Shown here: positions 32,514 to 41,359 of the stretch, piece after piece | Layout: each line of letters begins with the position of its first letter | Numbering within the stretch: position 1 is the first letter of the stretch | Origin: an uncultured Geobacter sp. | GTDB lineage: Bacteria; Desulfobacterota; Desulfuromonadia; Geobacterales; Geobacteraceae | Assembly (NCBI GenBank): GCA_937886325.1 | Contig: CALABV010000085.1 | Span: forward strand, 1-53,307 | Direction: 5' to 3' | Length of the DNA stretch: 53,307 bases | The notes under the pieces: model-generated | Told to the model about the DNA's origin: nothing | Database searches by the model: none | The model's input: the letters and a program-made list of their open reading frames with translations, nothing else | Translations under genes and position numbers: made by a program

Positions 32514-33191
32514 TTATTTTGTCGCTGCATCCTTTGATTTCGGAGCATCCTTTGATTTCGGATTCTTGATTGTACCGGAGGAATGGGGAACCTTTTCCAG
32601 CAAAGAGGTCAATTTGTTCGCAGCCTCAGGATTCAGATACATATCGATTTCCATGTCGCACCGGCCGGTAGCATCGGGTTTCTTTGCGCTGAAATATCTC
32701 AGGTCGATGTAACAGATACTCATCTTTCCCGCCCATGCCTTCCCGCCGGCAGAGCTGATGCAATCTATTCCGATAACCGCCGAACCGTTCAGCAGTCCCA
32801 TATCGGAAGAAAGGGCGCCGACATACTTCGACATCTCGACCCTTTCCCGCTGCGCCGTCTCACCGCACACTGCAAGATTTTTCAGTATTTCAATCGCTTC
32901 TTTTCTGTCCGTATCGTTGAGGGCAAGGGGCGTCATGACAAGTGTACCCTTCCCTCCTGAAAGGATCGCGTTTCCCAGTTCATCGGCAGAGACGACAAGG
33001 GCATCATCGCCCGGAGCCCCGGCGTATGCCGCTGAGGCCGTGACACCGACCTCCCCTACGGGTACGCGGCTTGTGCCGGTGGGAGAATAGAGAGACCGGA
33101 CAAAGGCCGAGCCTTTATCTATCGTTGAACATCCGGTCAGGAGCGTTGAGAAAGCAAGAACCATCAAGGCAAATACGATTTTCAGCGGCAT
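32514..33191 (-). CDS. lipoprotein, 225 aa, function unknown
   Basis: An exported lipoprotein; lipobox LLTGC near residue 21. The mature part has a Gly/Ala-rich segment, then LVMTPLALNDTDRKEAIEILKN and a pair of cysteines in DCISSAGG and the ICYIDLRYF strand; no enzyme motif is clear. The C-terminus carries a short duplication (KSKDAPKSKDA) that comes from an 18-base tandem repeat at about 32528-32563. The start at 33191 is supported by GGGGAG upstream. The ORF could begin further out, but the signal peptide fixes the choice. Confidence 0.72.
   Translation of the reverse strand: MPLKIVFALMVLAFSTLLTGCSTIDKGSAFVRSLYSPTGTSRVPVGEVGVTASAAYAGAPGDDALVVSADELGNAILSGGKGTLVMTPLALNDTDRKEAIEILKNLAVCGETAQRERVEMSKYVGALSSDMGLLNGSAVIGIDCISSAGGKAWAGKMSICYIDLRYFSAKKPDATGRCDMEIDMYLNPEAANKLTSLLEKVPHSSGTIKNPKSKDAPKSKDAATK
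32528..32563. repeat. 18-base tandem duplication in a coding end
   Basis: GCATCCTTTGATTTCGGA occurs twice in direct succession at the 3' end of the minus-strand lipoprotein gene and encodes the repeated KSKDA residues. The length stays in frame, so it looks like a slippage-prone tail. Confidence 0.7.
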
Positions 33192-33403
33192 GAACAGACT
33201 CCCCGGTACTTTCCGGTCCACCGCGACGGCTCGGGAACCTTTTCGCTGTTTCATCAATTCGATACCCGGAACTGCGTTGACGACGGTGAGCCGGAGATGG
33301 TATTGAATCCCATGAAACAGTCCGCAACCATAATCCGTCAGGACCGAAATCATAGCAACAAATTTCTTCCAAACCGTACCGTCGAGATCGTTGGAGGTAA
33401 CCC

Positions 33404-33952
33404 ATGACAGAAGCGTTGGTACTCATCGACATCCAGAATGATTACTTTCCCGGTGGCGCAATGGAACTCGCGGGCAGTTGCCGCGCGGCCGCCAAGGCGG
33501 GAGAGCTGCTTCAGGCGTTCAGGAAGAAGGCCCTCCCCATCATCCATATCCGGCACATCTCCACGCGACCCGGTTCGACTTTCTTCCTGCCGGATACAGC
33601 CGGAACGCTCATTCACGATCTCGTGGCGCCTGCCTGCGGCGAACCGGTCTTTCAGAAGAGCAACCCGAACAGCTTTCGCGAGACACCCCTGCTTGATCAT
33701 CTGCGTTCCCGGGACATTTCACAGCTGGTGATTGCGGGGATGATGACCCACATGTGCATCGACACCACCGTGCGGGCTGCCGCTGACTACGGATTCGCAT
33801 GCATTCTGGCCCATGACGCGTGCGCCACACGGGACCTTTCCTTTAACGGCGCAACCGTCTCGGCGGAGAATGTGCAGACGGCGTTTCTTGCGGCGCTCAA
33901 CGGCCTATTTGCCCGTGTACTGCCGGTGGAGGAGATATGCGCGGGCCTGTGA
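33404..33952 (+). CDS. isochorismatase-family cysteine hydrolase
   Basis: A 182-residue amidohydrolase-type protein. The triad of the family is visible: Asp9 (LVLIDIQNDYF), Lys85 (FQKSNPNSF) and Cys118 (MMTHMCIDTT). The fold covers nicotinamidases, isochorismatases and N-carbamoyl hydrolases; the substrate cannot be fixed from motifs. TTGGAGG precedes the ATG. The gene is divergent from the lipoprotein on the left and convergent with the photolyase on the right, so it is probably monocistronic. Confidence 0.9.
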   Translation: MTEALVLIDIQNDYFPGGAMELAGSCRAAAKAGELLQAFRKKALPIIHIRHISTRPGSTFFLPDTAGTLIHDLVAPACGEPVFQKSNPNSFRETPLLDHLRSRDISQLVIAGMMTHMCIDTTVRAAADYGFACILAHDACATRDLSFNGATVSAENVQTAFLAALNGLFARVLPVEEICAGL

Positions 33953-34011
33953 CGTTCCGTTCCGTGACACGGTCTTTTCACAGCCTTCCGTACCGAAACC
34001 GGCGCCGTGCA

Positions 34012-35367
34012 CTACCCCGTCTCTCCCTCCATCACCTTGCGCACATAGGCTTCCACGTCGAACTTCTTCGCGCACCCCTGGAAAGTCATGGAGCGCACTT
34101 TTCCGTATATGGGCCGCTCAGGCCAGGGGCGGTCGTGCACGGCGCCGATGCTCCAGGCAATCCCCGTATAGCCGTTCGGGTCGCGTCCGTCCAGTTCGTA
34201 GCGATCGTTCAGGAAGATGGCCGTTTCCAGGGCCTCCTCGGGGGATGCGCTCCACTCCAGGATCTTTTTCGCCCAGTACATCCTGAGATAGCCGTGCATC
34301 TTTCCGGTTCGCACCATCTCGGTCTGGGCGGCGTTCCAGAGCGGATCATGGGTTGCCGCCTCTTCCCATTGCTCCCGTCTGTACAGGAAGCGGCGCGGGT
34401 CGTGACGGTGGCTGTTAAGTGTCTCCCGCGCCCACGCCGGGAAGCAGCTGAAGCGGTCATAGTCGGGGGTATGGAAACAGAAATTGTCCGAGAGTTCCCG
34501 CCGCACAACAAGTTCCTCAAGGAATGAATCAAGCGCCTGGAGGTTGTCGTCGAATCCCTGCGCCTCCAGGGCCGCCCTCTGGGGCGCGAGGTGGCCGAAG
34601 TGAAAATAGGGAGAGAGGTCGGACTGGCCGTGACGGTTCGGATCGTTTCGCAGAGCGTAGCGGGAGGCAAGACGGTTTTCCAGAAAGTCCTGCAAGGCCC
34701 TCCGGGCGGCCCGTTCTCCCGGTTCCAGCCAAAAGACCTCGCCCACGGCTCGATCCGCCCCCAGTTCTTCCTTTATCCCCTTCCAGTCGACACGCTGCGC
34801 CTCTCCCTTCCACGGGAAAGGGTGCTCTTCCAAAGGAGGAAAGTCGGTCAGGAATTCGGGAAGCGCCCTCCGCACCTTGGGGCGAAAGGTGTAGGCGCCG
34901 AATTCACGCTTCGGCGAAGCAATCCGGCATGGAATGATGTTGTGGGCATCGACCACATCAAAGGGAATACTTATGCGCTCCGCAATCCTTCTGTCCCACC
35001 CCTGTTTGATACGCAGGGGATTGAAGTCCGTGACCAGGCGGGAGACATTCTGCTCCCCGACGAAACGGGGAATCTCCTCCGCCGGGTCACCGATCAGCAG
35101 GTGAAACCGGACCCCCCTATCGGAAAGACGCCCGGCCACTTCCTCCAGCCCCCTCAGCATGAAACCGTAATGGCGGACGGTCGCGCCCAGATAGTCCGGT
35201 GCAAGGCAGAAAACAACCCCGAGAGGGCATTTCCGTTCCACGGCCGTCTGCCGGGCATGGAGAAGCGCCCAGTTGTCGGCTGTCCGCTGGTCCCGGCTCA
35301 TCCAGTACACCACCGGTCCGCCGGTCGGTGTCCCTCCACGCACTGTCTCGATCCTCTTCCCGTTCAT
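34012..35367 (-). CDS. class II deoxyribodipyrimidine (CPD) photolyase
   Basis: A 451-residue DNA repair enzyme that reverses cyclobutane pyrimidine dimers using light and FAD. Residues 20-150 form the Rossmann-type antenna domain (VVYWMSRDQRTADNWALLHA). The FAD domain shows the class II landmarks: SPYFHFGHLAPQR, the ELVVRRELSDNFC helix and WNAAQTEM...GKMHGYLRMYWAKKI near 330-365. The start at 35367 has GGAGGGAGGAC upstream; an ATG at 35388 lacks one. The next upstream gene is divergent. Confidence 0.93.
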   Translation of the reverse strand: MNGKRIETVRGGTPTGGPVVYWMSRDQRTADNWALLHARQTAVERKCPLGVVFCLAPDYLGATVRHYGFMLRGLEEVAGRLSDRGVRFHLLIGDPAEEIPRFVGEQNVSRLVTDFNPLRIKQGWDRRIAERISIPFDVVDAHNIIPCRIASPKREFGAYTFRPKVRRALPEFLTDFPPLEEHPFPWKGEAQRVDWKGIKEELGADRAVGEVFWLEPGERAARRALQDFLENRLASRYALRNDPNRHGQSDLSPYFHFGHLAPQRAALEAQGFDDNLQALDSFLEELVVRRELSDNFCFHTPDYDRFSCFPAWARETLNSHRHDPRRFLYRREQWEEAATHDPLWNAAQTEMVRTGKMHGYLRMYWAKKILEWSASPEEALETAIFLNDRYELDGRDPNGYTGIAWSIGAVHDRPWPERPIYGKVRSMTFQGCAKKFDVEAYVRKVMEGETG

Positions 35368-35452
35368 GTCGTCCTCCCTCCGGTACATAGCATACCGGAA
35401 ACCGCGGTCATGGCCACAGAGGCAAACGCCCGCGGTGGAATATTTTTGTGTA

Positions 35453-35477
35453 AGCCGGCAAATAAACCGGCTATACT
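35453..35477 (+). promoter_or_regulatory. promoter -10 with overlapping hairpin, candidate operator
   Basis: TATACT (35472-35477) is a good -10 box. The palindrome AGCCGG-N8-CCGGCT (35453-35472) ends on its first base, where a repressor could block entry. The -35 is weak (TTGTGT). It lies about 100 bases upstream of the SPFH gene. Confidence 0.35.
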
Positions 35478-35486
35478 TTGCCGTAT

Positions 35487-35551
35487 GCTGAATCCGGGAT
35501 GACTGAATGCCGAGGCGTTCAGCGCAGGCGTAAAGGCGTCATGGATTCAGC
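35487..35551. repeat. nested palindromic repeat, CTGAATCC family
   Basis: The outer arms GCTGAATCC (35487-35495) and GGATTCAGC (35543-35551) enclose an inner hairpin CTGAATGCC/GGCGTTCAG. The right half resembles the repeat at 27454-27484 (17 of 22 bases). It lies in the leader of the SPFH gene. Confidence 0.55.
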
Positions 35552-35579
35552 CGTATATCTTTTTATCAGGAGGGAATCC

Positions 35580-36431
35580 ATGGACACGGTGCCGCAGGCA
35601 AGGGTTGAGGGGGTAAAGGGCTTCTTTCGAAGGACGCTGCCGAAAATCTTCGGCGTGCTGTTCCTGCTGCTGCTATTTTTCCTGTTTCTGAACCCGTTTG
35701 TTATCGTGGGCGCGGGTGAACGGGGCGTGGTGCTGAATTTCGGCGCGGTCTCCCCGACGGTGCTCGACGAAGGGCTGCATCTGCGGGTGCCGATCATGCA
35801 GAAAATCAAGAAAATGGATGTGAAGGTGCAGAAGTCCCAGACTGACGCCGAGGCCGCATCCAAGGACCTGCAGGAAACCTTCTCCACCATCGCCCTCAAC
35901 TTCCATATCCTTCCGGAAAAGGTGAACTGGATATACCAGAAGCTGGGCGCCGACTTCAAGGAGAGGATTATCGACCCTGCTGTGCAGGAGGTTGTAAAGG
36001 CGGTCACGGCCAAGTACACCGCGGTTGAAGTCATCACCCAGCGGGAAAAGGTCCGTTCGGAGATCCGCGAGATGCTGAAACAGCGGCTCATGGTCTATAA
36101 CATCATCGTGGACGACTTCTCCATCGTCAACTTCAAGTTTTCCAACCAGTTTTCCCAGGCCATCGAGCAGAAGCAGACCGCCGAGCAATTGGCTTTCAAG
36201 GCCCAGCGGGATCTGGAGCGCATCAAGATCGAGGCGGAGCAGAAGGTGACCCAGGCGCGGGCCGAAGCGGAGGCGCTGAGGCTGCAGAAGGAGAACGTGA
36301 CGCCCGGCCTGGTAAAGCTGCGCCAGATTGAGGCATCATTGAAGGCCATTGAGAAATGGGACGGGCACATGCCCAAGGTGGCGGGAAACTCTATTCCCTT
36401 TATCGACGTGAAGAGCCTGGACAAGGAATAA
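35580..36431 (+). CDS. SPFH/prohibitin-family membrane protein (HflC-like)
   Basis: A 283-residue protein. A single N-terminal membrane segment (about 20-42, LFLLLLFFLFLNPFVIV) is followed by the SPFH/prohibitin domain (GERGVVLNFGAVSPTVLDEGLHLRVP, then KYTAVEVITQREKVRSEIREML) and a long coiled coil (about 185-245, AEQLAFKAQRDLERIK). Prohibitins form rings at membranes, often regulating the FtsH protease. The start is set by AGGAGGGAATCC; the open frame runs 34 codons further upstream but without a site. A repeat follows the stop. Confidence 0.9.
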   Translation: MDTVPQARVEGVKGFFRRTLPKIFGVLFLLLLFFLFLNPFVIVGAGERGVVLNFGAVSPTVLDEGLHLRVPIMQKIKKMDVKVQKSQTDAEAASKDLQETFSTIALNFHILPEKVNWIYQKLGADFKERIIDPAVQEVVKAVTAKYTAVEVITQREKVRSEIREMLKQRLMVYNIIVDDFSIVNFKFSNQFSQAIEQKQTAEQLAFKAQRDLERIKIEAEQKVTQARAEAEALRLQKENVTPGLVKLRQIEASLKAIEKWDGHMPKVAGNSIPFIDVKSLDKE

Positions 36432-36434
36432 CGC

Positions 36435-36504
36435 GTAGGGGCGGGGTCATCCCGCCCTTGTTCCTATTAAAGTTGCGTCACACAGGGGCGGGATGACCCC
36501 GCCC

Positions 36505-36508
<4 letters not shown>
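36435..36508. repeat. GTAGGGGC palindromic repeat, copy 1
   Basis: Perfect 23-base arms: GTAGGGGCGGGGTCATCCCGCCC-type sequence at 36435-36457 and its exact inverse at 36486-36508. It lies between the SPFH stop and the trpB stop; the CTA of the right arm, read on the minus strand, forms the TAG stop of trpB. This is the cleanest copy of a family with five further members in this window. Confidence 0.9.
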
Positions 36509-37695
<1,187 letters not shown>

Positions 37696-37726
37696 TCTTC
37701 CTCCACGTATATGGCACTCCGGAACT

Positions 37727-38338
37727 CTATAGCCCCTTCGCCCTTCTGATCAGATCCACAACCTTGGCATGGTCCTTCCTGCCCGGCGAGACCTCCACCC
37801 CGCTGGAGACGTCGATGGCGTATGGCTCCACCGTCTCCACCGCCGTGCGGACATTCTCCGGCTTGAGGCCGCCGGCGAGGATGATGGGGCCGAACTGCTT
37901 GGCAATCCGCGCGGTCTCCCAGTTGAAGGTAAGGCCGGTGCCCCCGTAGGCGCCCGGCGTATAGGCGTCGAGCAGGTATCCGGCAACAGCATAGCTCCTG
38001 ATGGTCTCGATGCTGGTGATGTCGCGGATACGAAAGGCCTTGACCACCGTATGCCTGATGCCGGTGCAGAATTGCGGCGTTTCATCACCGTGGAGCTGTA
38101 CCACATTGATGCGGCACCGCTCCACCGCGCTTTCGATGAAGCTGGCGGGGTTGTTGACGAACACCCCTGACGTGACCACGTAGGGTGGGAGCTTCCTGAT
38201 GATCCGCTCCGCTGTTTCAAAGGAAACGCAGCGGGGGGAAAGGTCGTAGAAAACGAAGCCGAGGGCGTCGGCCCCTGCTTCGACCGCCCGTAGCGCGTCG
38301 TCCTCGTTCGTTATGCCGCAAATTTTGACTTTTACCAC
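37727..38338 (-). CDS. trpF: phosphoribosylanthranilate isomerase
   Basis: A 203-residue TIM barrel that converts N-(5-phosphoribosyl)anthranilate to the carboxyphenylamino-deoxyribulose phosphate. The general base Cys is in KICGITNEDD near the N-terminus; the general acid Asp is in LLDAYTPGAYGGTG; the phosphate loop includes LAGGLKPENV. The open frame extends far upstream, but the family start fits a GTG at 38338 with GAAGGG upstream. A repeat lies just 5' of it, so this gene may have its own expression control relative to trpB2. Confidence 0.93.
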   Translation of the reverse strand: MVKVKICGITNEDDALRAVEAGADALGFVFYDLSPRCVSFETAERIIRKLPPYVVTSGVFVNNPASFIESAVERCRINVVQLHGDETPQFCTGIRHTVVKAFRIRDITSIETIRSYAVAGYLLDAYTPGAYGGTGLTFNWETARIAKQFGPIILAGGLKPENVRTAVETVEPYAIDVSSGVEVSPGRKDHAKVVDLIRRAKGL

Positions 38339-38387
38339 GAAGAGGCCCTTCTTATTCCAATGTGTATTCAAGATGTCACGATTTTCC

Positions 38388-38465
38388 GTAGGGGCGAACC
38401 TTGTTTTCGCCCGTGAACCTCGTGTTCGTCCTTCTCCGGTTTCGGGAGAACACGAGGTTCGCCCC
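38388..38465. repeat. GTAGGGGC palindromic repeat, divergent copy 6
   Basis: Outer arms GGGGCGAACCT (38391-38401) and AGGTTCGCCCC (38455-38465) enclose a second exact 13-base pair, GAACCTCGTGTTC (38415-38427) and GAACACGAGGTTC (38448-38460). It begins GTAGGGGCG like the other copies but differs inside. It lies between trpB2 and trpF. Confidence 0.75.
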
Positions 38466-38504
38466 AGCATCTCGATGCCATATTGGCAACAAAATAGAAT
38501 TAAT

Positions 38505-38541
38505 CCAAGGATTTCACAGTCCCGCCAAACGAAATCCTTGG
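38505..38541 (-). terminator. hairpin after trpB2, possible terminator or attenuator
   Basis: CCAAGGATTTC (38505-38515) pairs exactly with GAAATCCTTGG (38531-38541). On the minus strand it is followed by an A/T-rich stretch with TATTTTG, so partial termination between trpB2 and trpF is possible. Confidence 0.45.
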
Positions 38542-38561
38542 GTTCATATTTCTCGGGTTTC

Positions 38562-39917
38562 CTACAGGGAAACCTTCGGCAAACGCTCCAGGGACTCCCG
38601 GATCTTTTCCTCGGGATATTCGTAATCCTCAAGGGCGCCCGAAAGATAAGCGTCGTAGGCAACCATGTCCAGTTGCCCATGCCCGGACAGACCGAAGAGA
38701 ATGGTCTTTTCCTTGCCCTCCTCCTTGGCCAGCACCGCTTCGTCGATGGCCGCGCGGATAGCATGGGAGGACTCGGGCGCGGGAACGATCCCCTCGCTCT
38801 GGGCGAAAAGCATGGCGCCTTCGAAGCAGGCGTTCTGGGTATAGGCCTTCGCCTCGATCTGTCCCGCGTGCAGGAGCTGGGAAACAAGGGGGGACTCTCC
38901 GTGATAGCGCAGCCCGCCGGCATGGATGCCGGGCGGAATGAAATCATGCCCAAGCGTGTACATCATGGCAATGGGAGCCATTTTTGCCTGATCGCCGTAG
39001 TCGAAGGCATACACCCCCTTTGTCAGGGTCGGGCAGGAAGTGGGCTCCACTGCCACGCAGCGAACGTTCTTTCCGGCGGCCCGGTCGGCGATGAAGGGAA
39101 AAGCAAGACCCGCGAAATTGGATCCTCCACCGCAGCAGGCAATGACCACATCCGGATAACAGCCTGCAATCTCAATCTGCGCCTTGGCCTCCTGGCCGAT
39201 CACGGTCTGGTGCATGCAAACGTGGTTCAGCACGCTCCCGAGGGAGTAGCAGGTATCATCATGGGTTGCCGCATCCTCAACCGCCTCGGAAATGGCGATG
39301 CCCAGGCTCCCCATGTTGTCCGGGTCATGGGCGAGGATCGCACGTCCCGCATTGGTGTACTCGGACGGAGAGGGTATCACTTTGGCGCCCCACAGCTGCA
39401 TCATGCTCTTGCGGTACGGCTTCTGGGTACAGGAAACCTTAACCATGTAAACAGTACATTCCATGCCGAAGAAATTGCAGGCAAGGGCCAGAGAACTTCC
39501 CCACTGCCCTGCGCCGGTCTCGGTTGCCAGGCGACGGATCCCGGCCTGCTTGTTGTACCAGGCCTGGGGAATTGCGGTGTTCGGCTTGTGGGATCCGGCC
39601 GGGGAAACCCCTTCGTGCTTGTAGAAGATGCGGGCGGGCGTACCCAGCGCCTTTTCCAGGCGGTGTGCGCGATACAATGGCGAGGGTCTCCACAGGCGGT
39701 AGATGTCCCTGACTTCGTCGGGGATATCTATCCAGCGTTGGTGCGATACCTCCTGTTCGATGAGAGCCATGGGGAAGATTGGCAGGAGATCGTCGGGCGT
39801 CACCGGCTGCAGGGTGCGGGGATTGATGACCGGCGCCAGGGGGCCGGGCATATCGGGGATGATGTTGTACCACTGTTTCGGGATCTGATCTTCGGGCAGC
39901 AGAATCTTGGTGTTCAT
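38562..39917 (-). CDS. trpB2: TrpB2-type tryptophan synthase beta homologue
   Basis: A 451-residue PLP enzyme of the longer TrpB2 group. The PLP lysine is Lys111 in SPAGSHKPNTA, and the phosphate loop is GGGSNFAG. It carries the extended N-terminus of TrpB2 (KQWYNIIPDMPGPLAPVI, then LWRPSPLYRAHRLEKALGTPARIFYKHEG). TrpB2 proteins act mainly without an alpha partner, using free indole. AAGGAGACGAT precedes the ATG. It lies within the trp cluster between trpC and trpF, giving two trpB forms in one cluster. Confidence 0.95.
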   Translation of the reverse strand: MNTKILLPEDQIPKQWYNIIPDMPGPLAPVINPRTLQPVTPDDLLPIFPMALIEQEVSHQRWIDIPDEVRDIYRLWRPSPLYRAHRLEKALGTPARIFYKHEGVSPAGSHKPNTAIPQAWYNKQAGIRRLATETGAGQWGSSLALACNFFGMECTVYMVKVSCTQKPYRKSMMQLWGAKVIPSPSEYTNAGRAILAHDPDNMGSLGIAISEAVEDAATHDDTCYSLGSVLNHVCMHQTVIGQEAKAQIEIAGCYPDVVIACCGGGSNFAGLAFPFIADRAAGKNVRCVAVEPTSCPTLTKGVYAFDYGDQAKMAPIAMMYTLGHDFIPPGIHAGGLRYHGESPLVSQLLHAGQIEAKAYTQNACFEGAMLFAQSEGIVPAPESSHAIRAAIDEAVLAKEEGKEKTILFGLSGHGQLDMVAYDAYLSGALEDYEYPEEKIRESLERLPKVSL

Positions 39918-39968
39918 ATCGTCTCCTTATCAAATGTCGGCTTCGTACCGAAATGGTTGCAGAATACT

Positions 39969-40772
39969 TCAGTTCTCTCCCAGGATCTCCCGCATCTTCC
40001 CGCCGATGTCCGGTTCCCGCATCAGCGACTCGCCGATGAGAAAGGCCCGCGCCCCGGCGTCGCGGAGACGCAGGATATCCGGCCGGGTGTTGATGCCGCT
40101 CTCGGAGACCGGAAACCGGTCAGGCGGCATCAGGGCGCACAGTTGTTCCGTCGTACCGAGATCGGTGACAAAGGTGCGGAGGTTGCGGTTATTGATGCCG
40201 ATGAGGCGGCAATCGGTTTCCAGGGCCGTTTCCAGTTCGCTCTCGTCGTGGACTTCCAGGAGGACGTCGAGGGAAAGTTCGCGGGTGATGGCGATGAAAT
40301 CCCGTAACCGGGAGAGATCGAGCATGGCGGCAATCAGCAGCACGGCATCGGCGCCGGCTGCGCGCGCCTCGAAGATCTGGTAGTCGTCGAAAATGAAATC
40401 CTTCCGCAGCAAGGGAATGTTCACCGTGCCGCGGATGCGGGTCAGATAGTCGAGCCGGCCGAGGAAAAAATGCTCGTCGGTAAGGACCGAAAGGCAGGCG
40501 GCCCCGTTTTTTTCGTAGATTCCGGCGATTTCTACCGGATCGAAATCCGCCCGGATGACTCCCTTGCTGGGAGACCCCTTTTTCACCTCGGCAATGACCG
40601 GGGTTCGTCCCGCCCTGTCCATCCGTTCCAGTGATTGCCGGAAACCGCGCACCGTCGGAGCATCCGCGCACCTGGCCTTCAGGTCGGCAAGGGGGGTGCG
40701 GGCTTTGGCGGACGCCAGTTCATCCTTTTTGTAGTCAACGATTCTCTGTAATATATCCGGGGTACCGCTCAT
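39969..40772 (-). CDS. trpC: indole-3-glycerol-phosphate synthase
   Basis: A 267-residue TIM barrel enzyme. Catalytic Lys lies in VIAEVKKGSPSKG, the second Lys in LLRKDFIFDDYQIFEA, and the Glu and Asn in LEVHDESE and GINNRNLRTF. The end SGINTRPDILRLRDAGARAFLIGESLM holds the phosphate site. The ATG at 40772 has AAAAGGCGGA upstream and lies inside the 3' end of the Uma2-family gene by 38 bases, which supports operon transcription. Confidence 0.96.
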   Translation of the reverse strand: MSGTPDILQRIVDYKKDELASAKARTPLADLKARCADAPTVRGFRQSLERMDRAGRTPVIAEVKKGSPSKGVIRADFDPVEIAGIYEKNGAACLSVLTDEHFFLGRLDYLTRIRGTVNIPLLRKDFIFDDYQIFEARAAGADAVLLIAAMLDLSRLRDFIAITRELSLDVLLEVHDESELETALETDCRLIGINNRNLRTFVTDLGTTEQLCALMPPDRFPVSESGINTRPDILRLRDAGARAFLIGESLMREPDIGGKMREILGEN

Positions 40773-41343
40773 GGACGGATTCCGCCTTTTCCTTTTCGAA
40801 GATATTCCACAGCTCCAGTTCAAGCTCCGGCAACACTATAAGCCTCATTGTCTCATCCCAGCCGAAGACGTCCGGCTGGCCGTACCGGCCGTCGGCCAGG
40901 GTCAGGCGCTCCACCGTCTCGTTGAGCGGGTCGAGGACGATGTATTCCCGCACTCCGAACCGCTCATAGAGCGACTTCTTTTCCCGCCTGTCCTTCCGTC
41001 CGGTCGCGGGTGACAGTATCTCGATGATTAGGTCAGGGGCGCCCTGGATATTGGCCTCGGTAATCTTTGCCCTGTCGCACACCACCAGCAGATCCGGCTG
41101 GACCACGTTATGGTCGTCAAAAACCACGTCGGTAGGAGCATAGAATGCTGTGCAGGCCTTCCCGCGCAAATACTCGGAAAGAAGGGAAAAAATAGAGCCG
41201 GAAATCCTTTGATGTCTCGTTGTCGGAGCAGGCGTCATGTTGTAGGGAACGCCGTCGATAAGCTCCCAGCGCTGTTCATCGTCCCATGTGCAATATTCGG
41301 CATAGGTAAAGCGTTTCCCGATGTCTTCCGCAAGAGGTCCCAT
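40735..41343 (-). CDS. Uma2-family (DUF820) putative endonuclease
   Basis: A 202-residue protein of the Uma2/DUF820 family with a PD-(D/E)xK-type fold. Visible family patterns are FTYAEYCTWDDEQRWELIDG, then VVQPDLLVVCD and PDLIIEILSPATGRKDRREKKSLYERFGVREYIVLDP; the Asp in QPDL, Glu in IIEIL and the Lys in RREKK form the probable active site. The cellular role is unknown. It is inserted between trpD and trpC, an unusual place for a nuclease-fold gene. The start at 41343 follows GGGGGTTACG; an ATG at 41355 is less well placed. Confidence 0.85.
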   Translation of the reverse strand: MGPLAEDIGKRFTYAEYCTWDDEQRWELIDGVPYNMTPAPTTRHQRISGSIFSLLSEYLRGKACTAFYAPTDVVFDDHNVVQPDLLVVCDRAKITEANIQGAPDLIIEILSPATGRKDRREKKSLYERFGVREYIVLDPLNETVERLTLADGRYGQPDVFGWDETMRLIVLPELELELWNIFEKEKAESVHERYPGYITENR

Positions 41344-41359
41344 CGTAACCCCCATCGAA

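Noticed and set aside
38313..40307. A 664-codon plus-strand frame across trpF, trpB2 and trpC
   Set aside because: It is antisense to well-supported trp genes and resembles no protein; long antisense frames are common in GC-rich DNA.
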